Program-made: the position numbers and the translations under genes | Notes under the pieces: generated by a model | The model's database searches: none | What the model was told of the DNA's origin: nothing | What the model saw: the letters and a program-made list of their open reading frames with translations, nothing else | Shown here: in pieces, positions 34,892 through 44,480 of the stretch | Layout: each line of letters opens with the position of its first letter | Position numbering within the stretch: position 1 is the first letter of the stretch | Origin: Syncephalis plumigaleata | Lineage: Eukaryota; Zoopagomycota; Zoopagomycetes; Zoopagales; Piptocephalidaceae | DNA length: 55,286 nucleotides | Assembly (NCBI GenBank): GCA_025201365.1 | Contig: JAIXMF010000049.1 | Location: 1 to 55,286, forward strand | Reading direction: 5' to 3'

Positions 34892-36168
34892 TTACCATCG
34901 ACGTACAATCAATAATGCTAATAGACCAAGTAGTATCATAATTGCCGTGTCCCATTGCCGTTTAGTAAGACCGAATGGCGCCATTGCTTGTGATGCTGTA
35001 TTGCGATTTGTCGTTCTACGATCACGACGATTTGCCGTGGTAGTTCGACGTCTTTGTGGTGGATTAGATGACACTGACGATGATTCTGCATTTGATAATG
35101 GTTCAGGTGTCGCTGGTTGTGTTTGTACTGCCGCACTACCATTTGCAACTACATCATCTGTAGTGGTTGCATCCTGTTTAGATTGATCTTGCGAATCCGA
35201 TGTAGTATCTACGGCGACACTATCATTGTCCTTGTTGTCGTTGGAGGGAGCAGGCTCGTAGGTGAGTTGAAACATGGAGATATCTTCACGAGCATCTGCT
35301 TCTGATGATAATGTCGTTTCCTTTGCATTCAACATCATGTAATCGATATCATCGTCACAATGCTCACATCGCCAATGAATCGATCTATACGTTGTCATCG
35401 CGGTTAGTATTACGCATCTATACCAATCAATAATACGTACTTTTTCGCAAATAAACGACGCTCTTCATCCGTGTAATCTAACGCACCAATGGCACCTTCA
35501 CCCTTAGTAGGTAAGAAACTGATCAATGCAAGCATAGCAGTTCTAACTGTAGAATCATTGTAAATATACTACTGCTTACGTTGTACTATATACATTTGCT
35601 ACAATCTACTTACCACCCCATGCTGGCTGCCAGTATTCTGGATGATAACCAGTAATGCTTAGACATATCTTTTTATGTAGTTCAAATCGTCCATTGGGCT
35701 AAACAAACAATGGATCGCTTGTAAGTAACAACACTAGTATAAAGCATGTTATTTACCGTTAGTAGAATAATGTTAGGCGGCTTAAATGGATAATCATTTG
35801 GTAACAGTAGTCGTCCATGATATCTATTAGTATACTCGTGAGTATAGATACGCTATGTTAAATAGACGGTCAATTACCTGCCACCTTCAAACGCTGTCCC
35901 TTGCGGGCCACGTATAGTGAAATGCCATTCAAATAAGTTATCCTTTCATTATTATTCAGCCAGGGTTAGAGATGCACACATACATATTGTCATAATACTA
36001 CTTACTTCCAGTGGATATGCTATGAATGCATCCGACGGTTCTTGTTGCAATTCGCGTACTTCTTGCAACAATCGCCGTACAGCTACATAGAATGTTAGTT
36101 AAACAGCTAGATACACACATCTCAATATGCTTACCTGAACTGTTACGGTTATACTGACTGCTTGTCAT
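34892..36168 (-). CDS. UBE2J1: UBE2J-type (Ubc6-like) ER-anchored ubiquitin-conjugating enzyme
   Basis: Seven exons (36168-36135, 36082-36006, 35942-35878, 35823-35757, 35698-35614, 35546-35441, 35384-34892) give 308 aa. The UBC fold occupies about residues 1-155: AVRRLLQEVREL, EWHFTIRGPQGTAFEGGRYH, PNDYPFKPPNIILLTPNGRF, the catalytic Cys93 in HKKICLSITGYHPEYWQPAW, and VRTAMLALISFLPTKGEGAI, which is diagnostic of UBE2J. A disordered Ser/Thr/Asp linker leads to a C-terminal tail anchor (AIMILLGLLALLIVRRW). Such enzymes attach ubiquitin to misfolded ER proteins in ERAD. Exon 1 is only 34 nt. It is divergent from QTRT1 over 442 bp. Confidence 0.95.
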
Positions 36169-36546
36169 GCTTTGAGAAACGAAGGAGAGAGAATGAGATA
36201 AAGAAAACGGTGGTCGATGTGAGTGGAACGTATTCTTTCTCGATAAAACCAGGAATCGTCTCAAATGTGCAGAATATCGCCGTCTCCGCTACAGTTCTAG
36301 TCGAGTATGGGTCTCAGTTTTCTTTTTTTAGAATGGAAAATGCTTACTTGCTTCAACGCAGCAAGGAATTGATGGTTACAAGGTGCATGAGAACGAGCAG
36401 AATACTGTAGATACCGGTGTATGTGGCAATGGCTAACAAGTAGCAGTATTAGCACTGAGCTTTGTAGTTGATTTCTACGGGATTATTATTATCTGCAATG
36501 AGTGCCACTTTGCTGTAGGTGAATTCCATTCATTGTTATTGGCCAG
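36169..36546. promoter_or_regulatory. divergent promoter region, UBE2J1 / QTRT1
   Basis: Intergenic DNA between two divergent genes; I see no additional gene. Confidence 0.4.
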
Positions 36547-36554
36547 TATAAAAA
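36547..36554 (+). promoter_or_regulatory. TATA box of the queuine tRNA-ribosyltransferase gene
   Basis: TATAAAAA lies 64 nt before the ATG at 36611. Confidence 0.45.
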
Positions 36555-36610
36555 TATTGATTGGATTTTTTTCTTATTGAATTCACGACAACAACGACAT
36601 TCTACATTGC

Positions 36611-38468
36611 ATGCGTCTTCCGTTTCATTTCCTTCGTCGTACTATGGTCACCCACGCTCCGTTCTCGACTCGTTCGCCTGCATTGCATTTGGAGATTGTT
36701 GCCAAATGTTCAACAACGAAGGCTCGTGTCTCTCGGTTGCATTTACCGCATTATGCAGCTGATTTGCCCATGTTCATGCCAGTGGGCACACAGGGAACCA
36801 TGAAGGGTTTGACTACACAGCAGCTCGAAGACCTTGATTGCCATGTTATCCTCGGCAACACGTATCATTTAGTAAGTAGGATAAAGAATAGGCATGTATA
36901 TTTATATATACTTATTTATACTTATTTATTGTAGGGTAATCGACCTGTAAGTACAACAGGAGGTAGCGAGAAAGTGATATATGTATAATGAATGTTATGT
37001 TGGTGCTATAGGGTCAAGAGCTCTTAGACGAAGCGGGAGGCTTGCACAAGTTTATGAACTGGAATCGAGGCTTATTAACGGCAAGTACCAAGTGCCTAGC
37101 TTAATCTGAGTCATCTTTAATGTTTACGTATGAACCATTATTATAGGATAGCGGTGGATTCCAAATGGTATCACTATTGAAACTGGCTGAGATTACAGAG
37201 GTAAAGGAAACATCAATGATGAATATATGAATGTGTTTACATTAGTTGTTACTCATTATTCTACTATAGGATGGTGTAGAGTTTGAGGCACCACATGATG
37301 GCTCACGGATGCTACTTACACCGGAGAAATCGATAGACTTGCAAAACTCTATTGGTGCCGATATCATGATGCAACTGGACGATGTTGTCTCCTCGCTCAC
37401 CACTGGTCCACGTCTCGAGGAGGCCATGTATCGATCTATACGCTGGTAAGTTTGCATGATTGGCACAATGGTAAAGGTAATACATGCTTACTCGATACGA
37501 TGCATCATAGGCTTGATCGTTGTATGACAGCGCACAAGCGACCGAATGATCAGAATCTATTCGCTATTATTCAAGGTGGATTGGAGCCAGAGTTACGACG
37601 TATTTGCATAGATGGTAATTAGATGGATGAATTCATTATTGGTGAGCTACTATGTTAAACAAATATGATTAGAAATGGTGAAACGCGACTTGCCTGGCTA
37701 TGCCATTGGCGGATTGAGTGGCGGTGAGGAGAAGGATCAGTTTTGGCGAATGTAAGTGGTTGTAGGATAGTCTTCATAATGGATTAACCTGAGATATCGT
37801 GTAGTGTTACTCTGTGCACAGATCTATTGCCAGAGGATAAGCCTCGTTATTGTATGGGTGTTGGGTAAGTGAGGATAGTCCAGTGGATGTGATGTATCAT
37901 CTAATCAGGCATTATAGTTACGCGGAAGATCTTGTTGTATGTGCAGCACTTGGTGTCGATATGTTTGATTGTGGTGAGTAGCTAGCTTGTAGTGTAGTAT
38001 AGCATTGTATAATGTAGATACTAATATTTGTTTTTGTTTCTGCATAGTATTTCCTACACGTACCGCGGTAAGTATATTGATAATCTAGCTCATAAAATAC
38101 AATAATAGCTGATGACATTGGTAAAGCGATTTGGCAATGCGCTTACTGCCTATGGACCGGTAGTGCTACGACAAACGCAGTATGAGCATGACTATCGTCC
38201 TATCGAGGAGGGATGCGATTGTCTAACCTGCAAAGGATACACGCGAGCTTATCTGCACTCGGTGGTCACAAAGGACACCGTTGGATGCCACTTGGTGTCC
38301 ATTCACAACATTAGCTATCAAATGCGATTGATGCGAGGAATACGAGAGAGTATAATCGCAGGTACATTCCCGGACTTTGTGCGTACATTTATGAAGAATC
38401 GATTCGGAAAGGCCAGCATACCAGAATGGATAATTAACGCGTTGAAAAGCGTCAATGTTGAGCTTTAG
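36611..38468 (+). CDS. QTRT1: queuine tRNA-ribosyltransferase catalytic subunit (TGT/QTRT1)
   Basis: Eleven exons (36611-36871, 36935-36946, 37012-37080, 37147-37200, 37270-37445, 37511-37614, 37673-37751, 37805-37864, 37918-37973, 38048-38067, 38127-38468) give 410 aa. The enzyme exchanges guanine-34 for queuine in GUN-anticodon tRNAs. Visible family parts: [38 protein letters not shown] (general acid/base Asp), [48 protein letters not shown] (nucleophile Asp), and zinc ligands CDCLTC ... H. Exon 2 is a 12-nt microexon (GNRP) needed to keep the conserved LGNRPG run, and intron 3 is GC-AG (gcaagt at 37081). The N-terminal 20 residues before [10 protein letters not shown] look mitochondrial-presequence-like; an ATG at 36644 is an alternative start. 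Confidence 0.94.
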
Positions 38469-38492
38469 AATAAAACAAGCACATTTATTCAT

Positions 38493-39244
38493 TTATTCAG
38501 TAGAAGACTTGTAGGAGTAGACGTAAAGGAAAACAGGCAGACAAGCCTCTTCATCGAATATAGCGTATTCATCGTAATTAAGGCCGCAATTGCCTGCTTT
38601 ACCGTAAATACTATGATAGCCCGATGGTAAGCATTTACGATTTAGCTCCATATTAGATGGGGTGTACATGCGACCGAGTACAACATCCGTTAGGAACATG
38701 CCACGCACTTGACGATATGGATTCGACGATAGTGTTGATACCTAGAATGATATATGCAACATATTGATTATAATTGTCATAATTGTAATATAGCATTTAT
38801 TCATGAATAGCTTACACGAGTGCCCGAGTAATAATGGCATTTGGATGCGTATGGAGAAAAATAGATGCCATGACCTAGTCGTTGCCACTTGCTAGCACGA
38901 CGATTCTTACCGACGCATGCCATTTTGAATGACATTCTAACGATGTTGCAGCCCTCGCAGTTATCCTTGCAAAGTTGATCGGCTGGTTTGTCGGCCAGTT
39001 GGCATTGAAAGGACGTTCCGTGGAATAGACGATACTGGTGGAGTGTCTCGACCCCTAACTCAGCACTTAAGTATTCACGATAGTCGTGATATCGCTTTCG
39101 TATCTTCTCTGGATAGACAATACGAAATATCCGTTCGACATTTAGATCAGTAACATTGTTCTTTACCCAAGAACCTAATAGCATGGATTTTGCATTCTTG
39201 AATTCTTGGTCGTCAGACAATAATTCTTGTAGATAAGACATCAT
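38493..39244 (-). CDS. PARP-like ADP-ribosyltransferase with intact H-Y-E triad
   Basis: Two exons (39244-38816, 38741-38493) give 225 aa, essentially a bare catalytic domain. The PARP-type triad is present: His75 in YRLFHGTSF, Tyr128 in RLGHGIYFSPYASKC, Glu201 in YDEYAIFDEEACLP, then the closing strand VFLYVYSY. Four cysteines after HGT (81, 92, 96, 99; CQLADK ... CKDNCEGCNIVRMSF) form a probable zinc site, as in a Cys-containing PARP-like family known from fungi and plants. It should transfer ADP-ribose from NAD+; the target is unknown. It is divergent from the TIR-like/NADAR gene across 174 bp and convergent with QTRT1 at 24 bp. The double ATG leaves the start at 39244 or 39241. Confidence 0.8.
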
Positions 39245-39418
39245 GTAAGCATGAACGAATGACCAAAGCTACAAGATAGAATGTTGCGTTTTTATTGGAA
39301 TTGTCATATAATAGATGACTAGCCATGGTGTTGATCATAATCACTAGTCAGCCAAGCAATTGATATATATATATGATATATGAATACGCATTAGTCATCG
39401 CTATATAATAACATTTGA
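39245..39418. promoter_or_regulatory. short divergent promoter shared by the ART and NADAR genes
   Basis: Only 174 bp separate the two start codons. A TA-rich tract (TATATATATATGATATATG near 39363-39381) could serve as the core promoter for either side. Shared control is inference. Confidence 0.5.
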
Positions 39419-40569
39419 ATGGGCAAGCATGATCGGTTATTATTCGTTGCGTTCTATGCTGTTCATAAAATGAACATCCTATCGTTTTGTTCCATTATTC
39501 CATGGTTTAAATACACCATCTTGCCTTGTATAGATATGTTTGGGATGTTTAGCGGCAAACAACAAAATACGCCAACATTGCATACCACTCATATGGCAGC
39601 GTTAATCCTGACTTCAAACCAAGAACTCGACAGACTGCATGGATTCCTTAATGCTAATTCTATCCGTTCATTCTATGTTGATTTTGGAAATGTTATTGAG
39701 GTTGCAGATAACATGCTATGTCTAGGTTACTATAACCTAGTGATGCTTATACAGCCTAATACTAGGCAGTACAGTCCAGCTTATGAAATGTTCATAGCTC
39801 ATTTACGTAGGCATTACGACAAAGATACGATGCCCATCTATTTGATACTGCATGGTGGTATGTTCAACGTGTGTACGAGGTATTGGCGCTTAGATGTGGA
39901 GCATCGGACATACTCTGATCAGGCCATTATAGAAGCTATCGCACGTCGTTCTCAGGTAGGTTACGCATCGTTAGAGTGTCACAACTAATAATACATCATG
40001 AATGAGCAGTTACACTTTGAGAATCGTATCATCAATTTCTATCATCGAGGCGAGCCCTACTACGAGTTTACCAATTTCTATCAAGCTCCTATATATATTG
40101 ACGGTTATTATTGGAAAACCACCGAGCATTACTGTAAGTAGCGAGTATAACACTATTTACAGTGACTCACTGATGCAATACAGTTCAAGCGCAGAAATTC
40201 ATTCACATGCCACATTTATATCATCGAATTCTAACAGCTCGATCTGCGCGTGCAGCATTCTCCATTGCTCGAGAGAATAATCGACACAAGCGTTCAGATT
40301 GGGAGCTCTGTAAGAATGGTGTAATGTACAAGGCACTCTATGCGAAATTCATGCAACATCTTATACTCACTCGTAAACTGGTTGCCACCGGTCGTAAACT
40401 GCTAGTTGAACACACGTATAATGATCATTATTGGGGTGATGGCGGTGACGGCAGTGGAATGAATTGGCTCGGACACTTACTCATGCGACTACGCGATACA
40501 GAAATTAACACTATGACAATTTGTCCATGCATTAACATGGTATGCAACTATTGCTATCGAAATCATTAG
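39419..40569 (+). CDS. NADAR-domain protein with TIR-like N-terminal segment
   Basis: Three exons (39419-39955, 40010-40133, 40184-40569) give 348 aa. Residues about 180-340 are a full NADAR (YbiA/RibX) domain: INFYHRGEPYYEFTNFYQAP, DGYYWKTTEHYFQAQKFIHM, WELCKNGVMYKALYAKFMQH, and the signature HTYNDHYWG ... GMNWLGHLLMRLR. NADAR proteins bind or hydrolyse NAD-derived ADP-ribose conjugates; some remove ADP-ribose from guanine bases. Residues about 60-145 (AALILTSNQELDRLHGFLNA, SFYVDFGNVIE, YNLVMLIQPNTRQYSPAYEM, MPIYLILHG) have the strand-helix order of a TIR domain, with Glu123 where TIR NADases carry their catalytic Glu. That match is my inference. The N-terminal 58 residues are hydrophobic and poorly defined; Met59 is an alternative start. 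The acceptor of exon 2 could be 3 nt earlier. Confidence 0.75.
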
Positions 40570-40721
40570 ACGTTGCAATAAAATAGCTTTTTCGTTTGCT
40601 TGTTGAAATATAGATTATATTGAATGATGTCATTAGTGTAAGGTCAAGATTTACTACTTATTTGCGAAGGATCGATCATTCACGCTATTAGCATTAGTAG
40701 CAATCATTGTTATGGTAACTA

Positions 40722-41341
40722 TTAATCAGCTTTCAAATAGGTTTTACGGATCATCTCTCGTTCCTCGTAGGAGACACCGTCGAATGGCCCGCGTACAGTA
40801 CCACCCGTGTAGTCATATACCCACATGGTGGCACCAATGGCGGCTGCCGCACCAACCATTATGGGGAAGGAGCGACCTAGTATGATGAATCATTTATCGC
40901 GCATTAGTTACTATAAGCATGAAAGATATAACTGGTGCGTCATTGATGCACAATATTACCTAGAAGGCCTAGAGTGGCACCGGCTACCGCACCAGCTGTA
41001 CCGGAACTCCAGTGATCTTGCTTCTGGCGCATGTTGCTCATCAAACAATAGGTAGCGCTATAGGTGACTCCGACAAGACCTAGACCATATTATATCCGTT
41101 AGAACAAGCGATATAGAATAAGTATAAGCTATAACTTTGTCTCATTACCGAATGCCTTGACGGAACTACCGGTACGTGTGAATACACTCGTTTTATCAAA
41201 CTTGTGCGTTTGATACGCGTTCGAGACAATACTGAAGGCGACGCCAGCTAGTGCAGAGCCAGCACCGATCTTGACGGTCTCGCCGACACAATCGCGCGCC
41301 TTATACTTGCTTGATTCATCTGAGTAGTGTACTTCACTCAT
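40722..41341 (-). CDS. NDUFA11/B14.7-like complex I membrane subunit (Tim17-type fold)
   Basis: Three exons (41341-41149, 41079-40960, 40876-40722) give 155 aa. Start MSEVHYSDESSKYKARDCVG; Gly/Ala-rich helices GAGSALAGVAFSIVSNAYQT, GLVGVTYSATYCLM, SGTAGAVAGATLGLL and FPIMVGAAAAIGATMWVYDY follow, giving about four TM segments, then a soluble tail (YEERERMIRKTYLKAD). This fits the fungal 21.3-kDa/NDUFA11 accessory subunit of NADH:ubiquinone oxidoreductase, a Tim17/22/23-fold protein of the inner mitochondrial membrane. A TIM22-type translocase subunit is the alternative. If right, the organism keeps complex I. Confidence 0.72.
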
Positions 41342-41681
41342 GGTAAACAAGTGGATACGCGTGAGTTAAAACAAAAAAGGTGAACAACAATAATAAAAGA
41401 AGGAGAGAGAAGAATGGAATCAAAGAAGCAGTAGCAATATCAATTGACACTGTATAGCAGAAATGTGTGTTTGTTTGTTAAACAAATCTATGATGTTTTT
41501 TATAATGATCATGATTAAATACGACGGTAACACACTAGGTACATGATCGTTTGATAAAATGAATTGCCCTACGAGTAAGCAATAAAAAGCGTGTATATAC
41601 CATTGTATGCCATGACCATGATTGTCATCCTTCAGCTTACATCGATTGTTTGTCTATACGTGTATACGTATCGTTTCTCAT
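41342..41681. promoter_or_regulatory. divergent promoter region, NDUFA11-like / ART-like
   Basis: 340 bp between divergent genes, with a purine-rich tract (AGAAGGAGAGAGAAGAATGG near 41398). No other gene seen. Confidence 0.4.
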
Positions 41682-42566
41682 ATGCCTAAATCATCTGCTG
41701 CCGATACGCAACTTGTTACGAGTCAGCTCGCTAACAAATGCTCCAACGAATGTTTCTTCCCTAGTTGCAGACGGGAACGTTGCCAGAAGAACGGAAAGAC
41801 ATGTATGTTCTGCTCTAGGGGTTGTACCATGCTATGGCGTGCGATGCTTGCCCGAGTGGCACCACCCATAGATACGACCTTCCGAGATACCGCACTGTGC
41901 ATGAATAGAAATTGCCATCTGCCACGTTATAAGGATCCTGTTAGCGCAATGTGCTATAGCTATTGTAGTCGTCGCTGTGCCTTGACCGATGTGAACAACA
42001 AGGATGTGCCGCGCCTCATCAGTTTGGATGAGAATAACATTGAATACGCTCGTGTATCGAGTAAATTCCAACTTACAATGACTGTACCAGTGGCGAGCAT
42101 GGACATCTACAAGATACAAATGTCAAAGACTCTACAGGAGAGGTATAACGATTTTGACGAGCAAACCGGATCAGATGGCCAAATGCTGGAGTACTTTCAT
42201 GGTACCACGTTCAATGATAGGATTGAGCATAGCAGTAGCAGCTCGTGTGGTACATCTAGCTGCAAGGTGTGTGGAATATTGCGGTATGGCTTTCTACTTG
42301 CTCATGCAGTATCTGGTAAGTTAGCGAGCACTATATATACATTTATATTTATAGATTAATGAATGTTCTATTCATGATTGTAGGACGAAAGTTCTGGCTG
42401 GCTAGACAATCAGCGATATCGCATGGTTACGCAGGCAATAGCAACATTAAATCAATGTTCCTGTGCAATGTGATAAAAACCGCAAGCATCCAGAAAAATG
42501 CAGATATCATTACGGTGGACGAGGAACCCGTAAGTACTTATCGTAACCATATCCATTGTTCCATTT

Positions 42567-42598
<32 letters not shown>

Positions 42599-42652
42599 AA
42601 TTAGGCTGTTCGACCAACATTTCTGATCTACTACAAGTTAGTTAATGGATGA
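41682..42652 (+). CDS. Cys-rich ART (PARP-like) protein, probably non-canonical
   Basis: Three exons (41682-42315, 42384-42529, 42605-42652) give 275 aa. Two Cys clusters occupy residues 20-48 and 73-99 (CMNRNCHLPRYK ... MCYSYCSRRC), probably zinc ribbons; the second matches the finger of the gene at 25695. The ART part keeps His173 in LEYFHGTTF, a Cys set (CGTSSCKVCGILRYGF), and the closing strand RPTFLIYYKL. The segment equivalent to GIYFS reads KFWLARQSAISHG, and the Glu position is not obvious (ADIITVDEEP), so catalysis is doubtful and it may be a binding or decoy paralog. The frame is intact. The shared LVTSQ leader confirms common descent with the 25695 gene. Confidence 0.68.
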
Positions 42653-43661
42653 GTGATGCATTCTAATGATAATAAATGACCGTGATGTTGATAGCTGCTT
42701 TATTCAAGTGTAATGTATGATGTAGGATAGATGATGTGCGTGCGTTGCTAACCATTCCACTTGTTGTCCCTGTGTCGTTCCTCATTTCTTCAATCGTGGC
42801 GATTGTCTATCATGCGAGTGCGCTCTACCAAAGTTCATCCACGTCACATTGCAGGGACGTTATTGGACTATCCATATGCACATCCACTTGTCGCACGCTC
42901 CACCGTGCATTCGCAATACGTGTTCATTCATGTGTGCCTCCTCCTCCTCCTCCTCCTTTCATTCACAGGCATCCTTTTGTCTATCTGTCCGTCTAAAAAG
43001 AAAGACAGGTAGGCAAGTGGGCTTGGATAGGCGGGTGAGGTTGTCGACATTTCTTTCTAGACTCGCATCATGCCCAGCTGAATATCGCTTTCATTCTTTG
43101 TTCTATAAGCTATTTTTTGTTATTACTACTACTATTACTGTTGTTGTTGTTATCATCACTACTATTAGTGCCGCTACTTTCTTTCCATCCATATTCTTTC
43201 TCTTTCTTTTAGAATTAATCGTCATTGATATATCTTTACTGTTTTTACCTTTACTTGATCCTGCTGCTAACGTAGTATCATCCATCTTGATTCTAGACTG
43301 TGCAACCCTTGAACATGGTAAGCGAAACAAAAAAAAGATGACGCGTCGTTTGCTATCGTCTTCATGTCCTCGACTAAATCGTGAACGAGAGACACGACGA
43401 GCAGTCCTACCAAATGACGTTACGTCTATCATCTATTTGTGTACGCGTGTACACTTGCACTTCCTTCATTAACCACTCTTGTCCGTTAGACTAGTGCTAT
43501 TTCCGAGGAGAGTGGTAGGTTGACGCAGTGATACATACATGTAGACCGTTTGTTTGTACACATCCATACTGACCCTATTGATGACAATGGACGATCATCA
43601 TTTCGTGTCCTCTTTCTCTTTTGATCTACTAAAAACAACCACAACAACCGCAACAATGTAG
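42653..43661. other. 5' region of the Tra2-like gene, unresolved
   Basis: Contains (CTCCTC)n, pyrimidine tracts, and a very strong acceptor (TTCTTTCTCTTTCTTTTAG ending 43210). A donor at 43318 (gtaagc after GAACATG) joins in phase to the exon at 43662, giving LEH-ARE, but I find no convincing in-frame start codon. The first exon(s) of the Tra2-like gene must lie here; a second Arg-rich frame from 43338 is an alternative. Confidence 0.4.
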
Positions 43662-44480
43662 CACGTGAACACGATAGGCGGTCTTGTTCTCCGGAGCAAA
43701 TTGGTAAAGATGAGACAGCGTCTGATAGCAAGGAATCAGATCGCAATTTAGGTCATAATATCTATGTGGCCGGACTATCTACACGCACTGAAGAGGCGGA
43801 TCTAGAAGAGCTATTCCATCCATTCGGCGAGGTAATGAACGATGCTATCGCGCGTTTATTCATCGACTTCTACTAATACGTCAAGTTAGATCGCTCGCTG
43901 TCAAATTATGCGGGATCCACAGACTCAGTCACATCGTGGATTTGCATTTGTCACCATGGTTAATGCGGAGGCTGCCGAGAAAGCAATTGAAAAGTTGCAT
44001 GGCATCGAGCTACATAATCGACGTATTCGCGTGGAACTGGTATGTATTCGATGTCATCTACTGATGATGTAGGTGCGCGATATCTAATCTTCATTCGAAT
44101 ATTCCATCATGATCATTGTATATACAGGGTAAACGAGCTCGTCCACGCACTCCGACACCGGGAAAATATCTAGGACCGCCAAAACGACATAGTGCATCCT
44201 GTAAGATAAGAGTATAGGATAGGATAGAATAGGGATGATATTGCGGATATGCTAATTGCCTACTGTTCTTGTAGATGATGGTCGTCGTCGTAGATCTTAC
44301 AATAATCGTCGAGGTACATCGCCCTCCTCTTCTTCTCGATTCTATGGCCGTGATCGTGCAAGTTATCATCGTCCTAGTCGTACTAGTCGCAGTCGCAGTC
44401 GTAGTCGTGAACGCCATCATCGTCAACGCCATTCGAGTCGTCATCGTTCACGCTCTCCTTCATATCGTAGTCGATACTAG
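43662..44480 (+). CDS. tra2: Tra2-like SR splicing factor (RRM plus RS tail), 5' end unresolved
   Basis: Four clear exons: 43662-43831, 43890-44039, 44128-44200, 44275-44480. One RRM is complete: RNP2 NIYVAGL, the helix ADLEELFHPFGEIARCQIMR, RNP1 RGFAFVTM, then IEKLHGIELHNRRIRVEL. The linker GKRARPRTPTPGKYLGPPK is the Tra2-specific RRM-to-RS linker. The tail is rich in RS and RD/RH dipeptides (SRTSRSRSRSRERHHRQRHS ... SPSYRSRY). Tra2 proteins bind exonic enhancers and promote exon inclusion. That is relevant in a genome with very short exons, though the link is speculative. The N-terminus (REHDRRSCSPEQIGKDETAS) is only partly recovered. Confidence 0.82.

Noticed and set aside
40002-40280. Separate plus-strand frame starting at 40002
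   Set aside because: Shadow frame across the exon 2 intron of the NADAR gene; the NADAR motifs lie in the neighbouring frame.
42849-43472. 207-codon open frame upstream of the Tra2-like gene
   Set aside because: Low-complexity translation of pyrimidine tracts; only its last part (to 43317) might be an exon by phase, and no credible start was found.
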